Shown: piece after piece, positions 57,484 through 64,000 of the stretch
How positions within the stretch are numbered: the stretch's first letter is position 1
How the letters are laid out: every line of letters starts with the position of its first letter
From: a virus
Length of the DNA: 64,000 nt
Reading direction: 5' to 3' (one strand)
Virus record (IMG/VR): IMGVR_UViG_3300036785_000488
Coordinates: 21,072-85,071 of that record
Translations under genes and position numbers: made by a program
The notes under the pieces: generated by a model
Databases searched by the model: none
Seen by the model: the letters and a program-made list of their open reading frames with translations, nothing else
What the model was told of the DNA's origin: nothing

Positions 57484-58605
57484 TTACCCCGTGCCCAAGT
57501 ACTTGATCGCCAGGAAATTATTGGAGGCGTCGGCAAACGTGGTGGACACCCCTGCGAGAGTACAAATCGCTTGATACAAGATGATGTCTCCAACAGCACA
57601 ACGCTGAACGTCAGTCAGCGTGCAACGAGTACCAACATTCGCCCAGTTGGTCTCCATTGTGCCGCGAGACACAGGAGTGCCGTTCTTCACCAAGTTGGTC
57701 TGAATACTCTGGGGACCAGTGGTGAGGTTCGTAAACGGTGCATAGTTGGATCCAGCAAACAACCAGAGACCAGCTACCGGGATAGTCATCTGCTGCGAAG
57801 TCCGCGCCCACACCCCGTACGGATCATCAAATCCGTCCCAGGGGAAGTTGGTGAACGCCGTGGGGAAGGTGTAAACCGCTCCCCGTTGCAGCCTGACGAA
57901 GAGAGCTTGTATCGCCCTCTTCCAAACACTCCCATTGTTGGATACCCACACCTCGCCCGCCTCGTCAGTGAAGGTGTTGAACCCCGTGGCCGGTGGAGCA
58001 GTCGGTGGGGAGTAGGCCACAGCCGATGGCGTGGGCGTGCTGGTGTCGAGCCAGAGGAGACCCTCTGGGGGCGTGATCGTGGGGGCGGCTGGCGGCGGGG
58101 CGGTCGAGGACACGTCGAGGTACGCCGCCCCCGAAGCCAGGCCACTCGCGACCGTGTTGATCGTCGCCGTGTTCAGGTTCGTCATGCCCGAGGCCACGGT
58201 GATCTGTGCCATGGAGTAGGCGTTCGCTGGCGTGGCCGGAGGAGTCGGACTCGCCGCCGCAGTCCCGGTTACGAAGGTGAATACGAAGTCGTTGTTGCTT
58301 CCAGCATCCAGTTGGTTGTCCCGAACTTGGCAGACGATGAGATCGATCCGACTGTTACTGGCCGGAGCAGCAGCCAGGGGACCGACGACCTCGGCGGCGT
58401 CCCAGCGACACAGTGCAGCACCTTGGCCCGTCGCCAGCGGTACTATCACCGTCCCTGGGGCGACGCTCACGGTCATGGTGTTGTTGACCGCCGTCACGGC
58501 ACCACCGGTCGTACCACCGGTCGGCCAGACCGTGCCGATCAGGGAGCGATCAAGTGTTGCCGTGTAGGTACCAGCCTGTTGCCATAACGGCCCGTACCGT
58601 GTCAT
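57484..58605 (-). CDS. Fibre protein with shared stalk module and C1q-like tip
   Basis: 373 aa. Residues 1-160 are beta-rich (YTATLDRSLIGTVWPTG, MTVSVAPGTVIVPL). Residues about 175-230 repeat the module APTIxPPxGLLWxDTSTPTP...GEVWVSxNGxxWK seen in the giant fibre. The C-terminal C1q-like jelly roll (about 235-373) ends Phe-Leu-Ala-Ile-Lys-Tyr-Leu-Gly-Thr-Gly, close to the giant fibre end (Tyr-Leu-Gly-Thr-Gly). A receptor-binding or head-fibre role is likely. Confidence 0.8.
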   Translation of the reverse strand: MTRYGPLWQQAGTYTATLDRSLIGTVWPTGGTTGGAVTAVNNTMTVSVAPGTVIVPLATGQGAALCRWDAAEVVGPLAAAPASNSRIDLIVCQVRDNQLDAGSNNDFVFTFVTGTAAASPTPPATPANAYSMAQITVASGMTNLNTATINTVASGLASGAAYLDVSSTAPPPAAPTITPPEGLLWLDTSTPTPSAVAYSPPTAPPATGFNTFTDEAGEVWVSNNGSVWKRAIQALFVRLQRGAVYTFPTAFTNFPWDGFDDPYGVWARTSQQMTIPVAGLWLFAGSNYAPFTNLTTGPQSIQTNLVKNGTPVSRGTMETNWANVGTRCTLTDVQRCAVGDIILYQAICTLAGVSTTFADASNNFLAIKYLGTG

Positions 58606-58609
58606 GGCG

Positions 58610-58993
58610 TTAGCTCAAGGTCTTGGTGTACGACCCCGAGGCGATGGAGAAGGTGTCACCAGCGTTGACGGTCTTGGACGCCGAGAGTGCGCCGAACCAA
58701 CGGCGTACCGGCGTCCCTGCCGAGTCGTACTCGTCCACTCCAGTCACGGTGCAGGCGGGCATGTTGGTGTAGGTGAGCGCCACGTTGGACGAGATCGAGC
58801 CACCAGAGGCAGCAGCGAAGGTGATCGTCTGGCGGGCGTAGCTGCCGCCGGTCACCTCCGTGCCAGCGGCGGTCGCCGTACCAGTAGCGGTCACGAGAGC
58901 CACCTTGATCGGGGCGACCGGGGCGACGTATGCCGCCTGACCCGATGACGCACCCAGCATCGCATTGGCCTCTACGGTTACAAGGTTCGCCAT
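58610..58993 (-). CDS. Capsid decoration-type protein candidate
   Basis: 127 aa; ATG 58993 has GGAGG four bases upstream. Small, beta-rich, low-charge protein (PIKVALVTATGTATAAG, YARQTITFAAASGGSIS) placed between capsid genes and fibres. Its strand pattern fits a capsid decoration or minor head protein; no decisive motif. Confidence 0.68.
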   Translation of the reverse strand: MANLVTVEANAMLGASSGQAAYVAPVAPIKVALVTATGTATAAGTEVTGGSYARQTITFAAASGGSISSNVALTYTNMPACTVTGVDEYDSAGTPVRRWFGALSASKTVNAGDTFSIASGSYTKTLS

Positions 58994-59319
58994 TACGCCT
59001 CCTCGGACGTGGTAGGAATCTGAAATTCGGGCGTCTCCACCGCCCATGCTTCAAACAGCTCCTGCTTGAGTTCCTCAGGTTCGTTCTGCAAGAAGTTCCT
59101 GAGCGCGTCGTCCTTGCCGACGCCTGCCTCCCCGACTGCCTGCATCGTGGTGGTGCAGATGGGGCAACCGTCCTCAGCACAACAGTCGACGTGCTTGGAG
59201 ACAGAGAGGTCGGTGCCCTCCCCGGTGACGGGGTGAGAAAAGGCGACGTACTGAACGTGACGAGGTGCAGTGTCGGTCTGACCGCACTTGTCGCAGGTTC
59301 TCGTTTCCAGGTCAACCAT
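58993..59319 (-). CDS. Cys-rich hypothetical protein in head module
   Basis: 108 aa; ATG 59319 shares a base with the preceding stop. CDKCGQTD near residue 9, then His-Val-Asp-Cys-Cys-Ala-Glu-Asp-Gly-Cys-Pro-Ile-Cys (about 46-58) form likely zinc sites. The C-terminal half is helical and acidic. Possible regulator or assembly factor; function unknown. Confidence 0.67.
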   Translation of the reverse strand: MVDLETRTCDKCGQTDTAPRHVQYVAFSHPVTGEGTDLSVSKHVDCCAEDGCPICTTTMQAVGEAGVGKDDALRNFLQNEPEELKQELFEAWAVETPEFQIPTTSEEA

Positions 59320-59858
59320 CAGTGGTACACCAGCTCTCTGCTCTCCAGCCACTCGTAGAGACCCTTGGGGACACGGTACTTACGTCCACGCAGGAACGTG
59401 TAGTTCGTACCGGCCCCGTAGGTCATGTCCTCGACATCGGTGTTGACCCGGATGACCCGCCATTCGTCTTCGACGGTGATCGGTTCCATCCCGAGGTCCA
59501 CCACCTCCAGAGGATTCGGAGCTGGCTCCTGAGCCTGTTGCTGGGTCTGCACCTCGCGGAAGTCCTTCATGGGGTTAGCAGCGACCTGAGGCTGTGACGG
59601 GTCAAGGATCTCATCGTCATCCACCGTGATCGGCGCGTCCTTGATCTGGTCGACCTTTTCCTGGGCGCTCTCGGGCAACTCCTCAAGCTCCCCAGTGATG
59701 GGGTCGAAGATCCCCTCCTGCTCGACCACGATGTCGACCTGGTTGACGAGACCAATCTCTTTCTGACGATCAGCCAATTCCTTGGCCTTTTCGTTGGTCA
59801 GACGCTGACGTTCTCGACCGGTGTGGTCGCCGCGTTGTGGTCCTCCGCGTGCTGGCAT
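59319..59858 (-). CDS. Head-module hypothetical protein
   Basis: 179 aa; ATG 59858 overlaps the last base of the capsid gene. Acidic N-terminal helix, Glu/Pro-rich linker, then a compact C-terminal domain (VIRVNTDVEDMTYG, FLRGRKYRVPKGLYEWLESREL). That end resembles small head proteins next to capsids of other actinophages. Function unknown. Confidence 0.68.
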   Translation of the reverse strand: MPARGGPQRGDHTGRERQRLTNEKAKELADRQKEIGLVNQVDIVVEQEGIFDPITGELEELPESAQEKVDQIKDAPITVDDDEILDPSQPQVAANPMKDFREVQTQQQAQEPAPNPLEVVDLGMEPITVEDEWRVIRVNTDVEDMTYGAGTNYTFLRGRKYRVPKGLYEWLESRELVYH

Positions 59859-61099
59859 CAGTTCGTCTGGGCGATGCAAACAGCCTGGTCAGTCACCAAG
59901 CCGAACCCCCATATCGCATACCAGCAGAGGGCGTGCTCACGTCCGAAGTCGAGGACGCCACCGTCACGCAGCTCGACCGGCAACGCGATGGCGTGACCGA
60001 AAGCGTTGTCACCGAGGTACATGGCCCAGTGCACAACCGGCGTACCGGCACCCGCAGGTTGGGTCTGCCGAATCTGCGTGGTCTCGATGTAGACCGTGTC
60101 GTTCAGGCGACCGATCTCTCCGAGCATGAAGTTCCCCGGTGCCGAGTACTTCGTGATTTCAATAAATTCTGGATTATCGCGAAGACGCCGGGACTGGTGC
60201 GGGTCGATGAAGCAGACGTACGTCTCACCGATGCGCGGCACGTTCTTCGTCGCCAACGTCTCGACCGCGTCCTTGGTCACCGACACGCTCATGTAGTACG
60301 TGCCCTTGTTGGTGCCCGTGGTCAGGTCGGTCTGCTGGGTGCCGACGGTACCGGCGTCGTAAGGCGACAGCGGAGTACGTGTCGCAGCCGGAGCCGGGAG
60401 GGCGTAGCCCCACAGCACCGACGAAGCGTTGTAGAGCGTGTCCCGCGCGGAGCCGTCAAGGTACTTCGCCATGTTGCGGCCCAGGAGCCGTGAGGACGAA
60501 GCCATGACGTCGTCAAAGGACGCGTTCAGAAGCAGCTCTGAGACTGCGACTGCGTAGCCCTGCTCTGCCACCGTGATGGCGTACTGGCTGGCGGTGAGCG
60601 CAGCGGTCTGCATACGCACACCTTCGACCAACTGTGTTGCGTCTCCGAGGTTGTTGTCATTCTGTTACCCCACCGGTTTCCCGGTGTGGGGCGGTCATTT
60701 CTGCCGCCCTCTGCATCTTTACCATCGATGCAGATCGGACTGTATCTTCACCTCCCGAGGGAGGGCTTCGCGTGCAGTCTCTACGGACTCGCCGGTTTCC
60801 CGGATTGCCTCGGTATTCCCCTGGTTTTGGGGGGGTTCACCGATACAGCGAAGTGGTGATCCTGCCAGTCACCCGACAGGACGGCCCATCGACCTCATGA
60901 AGTTGATCTGGAGACCTGGCTGGATGCCAAGCTCAGTCTTCTTCACGGCGAACTGCTCGAAACGCAACACCGGCATGCTCTGGAAGAGGATCTCCTTCGA
61001 CCAGATCACCTGGATAGCCGGGGACAACTGGGAGTTGGTCCCTGGATATCCGGTAGGTGAAGCACTCAGAAGGGGAGTGCCGGTGATGCTGGAAGGCAT
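59858..61099 (-). CDS. Major capsid protein (N4-gp56-like, HK97 fold), interrupted by group I intron
   Basis: Exon 1 61099-60892 and exon 2 60657-59858, together 1008 nt (335 aa) in frame. Exon 1 encodes an N-arm and IQVIWSKEILFQSMPVLRFE followed by FAVKKTELGIQPGLQINFMR. Exon 2 resumes Tyr-Asn-Asn-Leu-Gly-Asp...Leu-Val-Glu-Gly-Val-Arg-Met-Gln. The order (FMRYNNL...EGVRMQT, then VSELLLNASFDDVM, and the late FIDPHQSRRLRDNPEFIE) matches the N4-gp56-type capsid family. Without splicing, exon 1 ends at a TGA 21 bases after the junction. A weak AGAGG precedes ATG 61099. Confidence 0.92.
60658..60891 (-). ncRNA. Group I intron in the major capsid gene
   Basis: 234 nt, no ORF. Core seen on the minus strand: P3 CUUCGC (60853-60848) with GCGAAG (60771-60766); P4 UCGGU (60843-60839) with ACCGA (60814-60810); P7 GACU (60779-60776) with AGUC (60741-60738). 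An S-like GAAGAUACAGUCC lies at 60749-60737. P2 is CCUGUC/GGCAGG; P9 is UCUGCAUC (60734-60727)/GAUGCAGA (60717-60710), followed by two more GC hairpins, the last with a GAAA loop. P1 places exon-end U60892 opposite G60885. The intron ends with G60658. Subtype not assigned. Confidence 0.95.
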
Positions 61100-61157
61100 T
61101 GTGCCTACCTCTCTTTCCTCTCAATAACGGCCTGAGACTTTCCGGCCTCCTTTTCCT

Positions 61158-61955
61158 CTATTGCCTGCGACTCGCTGAAGCCGCCCGCAACAATGCGTCA
61201 CGTTGGTCAGCGTACTCCTCGGGCGTCAGCGCCTTGAGGTCATCTGGCGTCAAGGTACGCGTCTGCGTCGCCGTCTCTGCTGGACCTATCGGAGGGGCGG
61301 TCACGCCGACGGTCGGACGAGACGCACTTACCTGCTGCAAAAATGCTTGCGTGTCGCCCACAATGCTCCCGGATATTTCCTGGAGTTCCTTGATCTTGAC
61401 GTCGATCTCCGCTTCGCTGTTACCGCCGACGAGTCCACGCAACTGCGGAACGATGGTCTCGCCTTCCTCCATCATGCGCTGGGCGAGATAGCTCTGGAGA
61501 CCAGCATGACGGCGCTCCTGCTCAAGCAGTGCGAGTGCCTTCTCCCGGTCCTGGTGCTCCTGCTCCAGCTTGGCTTCCCATTCCTGGTCCTTCTTCGCGA
61601 TTAAATCGCGCAGCTCCATCTCGTCTTCCTGCTTCTTTTTTTCAGCCTTCTCAAGCTCCCGCTGCGCCTTGGCTTCCGCCTTCTGCCGTTCCTCGTCCTG
61701 CTGGCGGAACCGGGCGAGTTCGGCGTTGGCCTCATCGATCTGGGTGGAGAGGGTGCTGAACCGGGCACGCTCTTCCTGGCGAACCTTCTCGATGTCCTCG
61801 GTGCTGAAGGTCTGAGGGTCGGTACCACTGCGGGGCTGACGCGGTGGTTGGGCCGGTGGGGCCGGTTCCTGTACCTCGACCGTGATGTTGTTCGGGTCAT
61901 TCGGATCCGGCGGCGGTGCTGCCTCTGGGTCCTGCTGTGTCGATGTGTCTGCCAT
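61158..61955 (-). CDS. Scaffolding protein
   Basis: 265 aa; ATG 61955 chosen with AAAGGCAGG upstream. Pro-rich N-terminal 60 residues, then a long coiled coil (about 68-175; EKAEKKKQEDEMELRDLI). A polar C-terminal tail with LTPDDLKALTPEEYADQRDALL resembles the helix-turn-helix of scaffold proteins that grips the capsid subunit. It lies between portal and capsid genes, the normal scaffold position. Confidence 0.82.
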   Translation of the reverse strand: MADTSTQQDPEAAPPPDPNDPNNITVEVQEPAPPAQPPRQPRSGTDPQTFSTEDIEKVRQEERARFSTLSTQIDEANAELARFRQQDEERQKAEAKAQRELEKAEKKKQEDEMELRDLIAKKDQEWEAKLEQEHQDREKALALLEQERRHAGLQSYLAQRMMEEGETIVPQLRGLVGGNSEAEIDVKIKELQEISGSIVGDTQAFLQQVSASRPTVGVTAPPIGPAETATQTRTLTPDDLKALTPEEYADQRDALLRAASASRRQ

Positions 61956-61965
61956 GCCTGCCTTT

Positions 61966-63726
61966 CTACTCATCCTCTTCTGGGACTCGACGCTGGGGCA
62001 GCACAGCCCCGTGAGCGAGAGCAACGATGCGGCTCTGCATCTTCTTCACATCGTCGGAATCGGTCAGATCGATGCCGGGGAGCACGCCGAGCTTGGGCAC
62101 AGCTCCTGGGCCACTCGTCACACCCTGACCACCGGCAGACTTGACGCCACCACCGTTGCCCTTGCTTCCATTACCGTCGCCGCCCTGGGGCGGTGGCGGG
62201 TTCGGCACTGGGCCGTCGGGCGGGATCATGCCGGTCATGTTCACGGTGAAGCTCGCCGCCTGGGACTTGAGGAACTCCAGGGCGGCTTGCTGTTCAGTGT
62301 CATCGACCAGTTCGTGGAACAGCTCTTGGAGCTTCTCGTCGGGCTGCTCCTCGCCCAGCTCCATCAGCGCACCACGCTTGGACTCCAGGCCGAGGGCCAT
62401 CTTCACTTGCAGCTCGTTGAGCTTGACGAGTTGGTCGACAGGCAGCGGCGGCTGGAAATGGACCGTGTTCTCGTAGGTGATGTGGTCCATCGGGTCCAGC
62501 ATCGGCATCTGGTCGTCTTGGAGCGGCGGGTCGATCAGATCGTTGTACGTCAGCATCTCTGGCTCTTTCATGAAGAGCGTCTTGAGCGCCAACTTGTTGA
62601 CAGCGGCGAATCCCTCGCCGTACTGAGTGGCCTTGAGGTGGAACCGGTTCATCAACGGCTGGTACTGAATCGCCAAGGCGACACCGCTGGTATTGGAGAT
62701 CGCCTGCTCCTCACCGAGGGCCGTGACGGGCACGCCAGTCATCTCATGCATGGCCCTCTTCACGACCTCCAGGTACTTGATCGACATCTCGATCCCCTGG
62801 GGGTCGAAGAGAAGGTTGGAGATCTTGGCCTCCTTGTTGGGCACGCTCCAGGTCTGGTGCGTGCCCTTCTCCAGGTTGGCCGCACGCGCTCCGATGATCA
62901 CCGTCACCGGGGCGGCGTGGTAGTTGATGATGTCGCTGATGTCGGTGGCCTTCTCGTTGTACTCCCGGTTAAGGACAGTGATGTCCTGGATGTCAGGCAT
63001 GCCCCAGGGCGACGACGGGATCGGCAGGTTGGAGATGTGGACGATGGGGATCTCGCCCAGTGGGTTCTGCCTGGAGTCGATCAGTTCGTCGTTGACGTAC
63101 TCCTCGATCACGCTCTCGGTGAGCAACTCGGTGTACGTGAAAACTTGGCGGGTCCCCTCTTGAGTTGTCCCCCAGAAGCGGTACTTGAGTTTGAAGCGAA
63201 TTAGGCGATTTCGGTCGTGGGGATGCCACTCCGGGAAGCAGTACGCGGAGTTCAGAGGAAGGATGCGGACCTTCCCCGGATGTGGCATCCCTGACGGATC
63301 AGTCCACGGCTCCTCATAGGCCACTTTGATGAAGCAGTCCCCCGTGACCGATCCCATTGCACCGCACTCCCACAGCAGAGAGTCCTTCTTGTTGTCGATC
63401 TCCCAGATGCGCTGGAGCCGGGTAGGAACAATGGCACCCGTCGCGTCGGGGGAGCGGAAGCCGACGCCCTTGCCGAACACGAAGTTGGTGGTGAAGTCAG
63501 ACAGCGCGCGCGTGTAGTTGAACGTGAGCTGCGGGTCACCGAGGTCGGGGCGCTGCGCCCAGTGGTAGCCCAAGTAGAAAGCCCAGTTCATTGCGTATCT
63601 GTTCAAACGCGGCCCGTGTACCTCAAATTCTTCGTCGGCAAGCTCGACCAGCCCCAGCGGACTGATCTGGATAGTGAGGTCTGAGCTAGCGGCTCTATAG
63701 CTGGGCGACTGAAACTGGATTGCCAT
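61966..63726 (-). CDS. Portal protein
   Basis: 586 aa. YAMNWAFYLGYHWAQRPD near residue 44, LTFNYTRALSDFTTNFVFGKGVGF, CGAMGSVTGDCFIKVAYEEPW, and Ala-Ile-Ser-Asn-Thr-Ser-Gly-Val-Ala-Leu-Ala-Ile-Gln-Tyr-Gln-Pro-Leu (about 340-360) are the usual portal landmarks: clip, stem and crown with a long helix (about 420-460). Gly/Pro-rich C-terminus. The portal forms the dodecameric vertex for DNA packaging and tail joining. Its ATG follows directly after the preceding TAA. Confidence 0.9.
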   Translation of the reverse strand: MAIQFQSPSYRAASSDLTIQISPLGLVELADEEFEVHGPRLNRYAMNWAFYLGYHWAQRPDLGDPQLTFNYTRALSDFTTNFVFGKGVGFRSPDATGAIVPTRLQRIWEIDNKKDSLLWECGAMGSVTGDCFIKVAYEEPWTDPSGMPHPGKVRILPLNSAYCFPEWHPHDRNRLIRFKLKYRFWGTTQEGTRQVFTYTELLTESVIEEYVNDELIDSRQNPLGEIPIVHISNLPIPSSPWGMPDIQDITVLNREYNEKATDISDIINYHAAPVTVIIGARAANLEKGTHQTWSVPNKEAKISNLLFDPQGIEMSIKYLEVVKRAMHEMTGVPVTALGEEQAISNTSGVALAIQYQPLMNRFHLKATQYGEGFAAVNKLALKTLFMKEPEMLTYNDLIDPPLQDDQMPMLDPMDHITYENTVHFQPPLPVDQLVKLNELQVKMALGLESKRGALMELGEEQPDEKLQELFHELVDDTEQQAALEFLKSQAASFTVNMTGMIPPDGPVPNPPPPQGGDGNGSKGNGGGVKSAGGQGVTSGPGAVPKLGVLPGIDLTDSDDVKKMQSRIVALAHGAVLPQRRVPEEDE

Positions 63727-64000
63727 TTATCGTTGCGTCAACCGTCGTGCGTAAAAATCCATCTGGGTACGAGGGAGCCGGTTTCGCAGGGCGGCAGACC
63801 TGGCGGCGCGAGCTACAGCGGACTGATACTGATTGGCTGAGGAGACTGTCGCCGCCACCGCATGGCGGGGGTGATGATGGTGGTGGAACGAGTGATCCAC
63901 TACGCGTGGGGGCGGCGTCGCAGACACGCCATCAACGCCCATACCGGCATGAGCATGATGGCGAACCACGACTGCACCGAGCAAACCACTACTGGCGTCG
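63727..64000 (-). CDS. His-rich hypothetical protein, 5' end outside window
   Basis: The frame is open from the window edge to TAA 63727-63729, which touches the portal ATG. A TTG at 63984 is available but the frame stays open beyond it. A His-rich run (FHHHHHPRH) is followed by an Ala/Arg helix. The gene just upstream of a portal is often a terminase or small head gene; this end alone does not show which. Confidence 0.6.
   Translation of the reverse strand, partial: DASSGLLGAVVVRHHAHAGMGVDGVSATPPPRVVDHSFHHHHHPRHAVAATVSSANQYQSAVARAARSAALRNRLPRTQMDFYARRLTQR

Noticed and set aside
60632-60891. Frameshift or broken capsid pseudogene
   Set aside because: The inserted 234 nt fold into a group I core and splice precisely in frame, so an intron explains the break better.
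61882-63204. 440-aa plus-strand open frame
   Set aside because: Antisense to the portal gene, which has clear family landmarks.

Overview
The window is a GC-rich stretch of a tailed double-stranded DNA phage (or prophage) genome with a contractile tail. It most likely infects an actinobacterium. Direct evidence is a portal protein, coiled-coil scaffold, major capsid protein, neck-type proteins, tail sheath, gp19-type tail tube, tape measure, NlpC/P60 tail hydrolase, LysM-type tail protein, gp27-like hub and collagen-like fibres. The host call is inference from many GTG/TTG starts, dense ATGA overlaps, leaderless promoters, an Rpf-type lysozyme-like protein and an amidase carrying actinobacterial-type GYW/DGGxFxFGDA repeats. 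Both ends are open. The terminase, DNA polymerase and most replication genes are not in the window. No tRNA or CRISPR array was recognised.

Layout. 1-4653 (+): small early-type genes, many with Cys pairs, led by an ArdC-like zincin. 4646-7167 (-): small zinc-binding and coiled-coil proteins. 7170-10710 (-): a 949-aa triple-LamG surface protein and a proline-rich repeat protein. 10770-16688 (-): a 490-aa protein of unknown function followed upstream by a cassette in which nine short genes share an N-terminal peptide of the form MSxxALSxxQF, fused to different C-terminal parts (ADP-ribosyltransferase-like, GNAT-like, ParB/Srx-like, Cys-rich). 16744-24720: mixed small genes, an AT-hook protein, a GHKL ATPase/HExxH fusion, a methyltransferase and DNA-binding candidates. 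24970-31765 (+): tyrosine integrase, IPT/TIG-type structural proteins, a glycosyltransferase-methyltransferase fusion, a SAP protein and an Rpf-like enzyme. 31905-33998 (-): HNH endonuclease and small genes. 34015-48730 (-): tail module. 48855-54385 (+): neck, collagen-like fibre and lysis genes. 54382-64000 (-): fibres, decoration-type proteins, capsid, scaffold and portal.

Three results stand out. (1) The major capsid gene is split by a compact 234-nt group I intron without an ORF (60658-60891). Removing it joins the exons in frame as a 335-aa protein with an Arg-Tyr-Asn-Asn-Leu junction. (2) The shared N-terminal peptide in the 12.4-16.7 kb cassette looks like a common address tag on diverse effector-like domains; packaging into the virion and injection with the DNA is a testable hypothesis. 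(3) Six genes are preceded by a near-identical promoter (T-rich box, CCTGACTTGCAT-like -35 region, 16-17 nt, TANNNT, 6-7 nt, then ATG, five of the six continuing ATGGCTAC). The predicted transcription start is at the start codon, so these messages should be leaderless. Other transcription units have different -10 boxes at the same distance, while downstream genes in the units use Shine-Dalgarno sites or stop/start overlaps.

Together the genes describe a contractile-tailed particle decorated with collagen, LamG, IPT and C1q-like surface domains, a lysis set (amidase, small membrane proteins, NlpC/P60, Rpf-like), and accessory regions rich in small proteins likely to act on the host.
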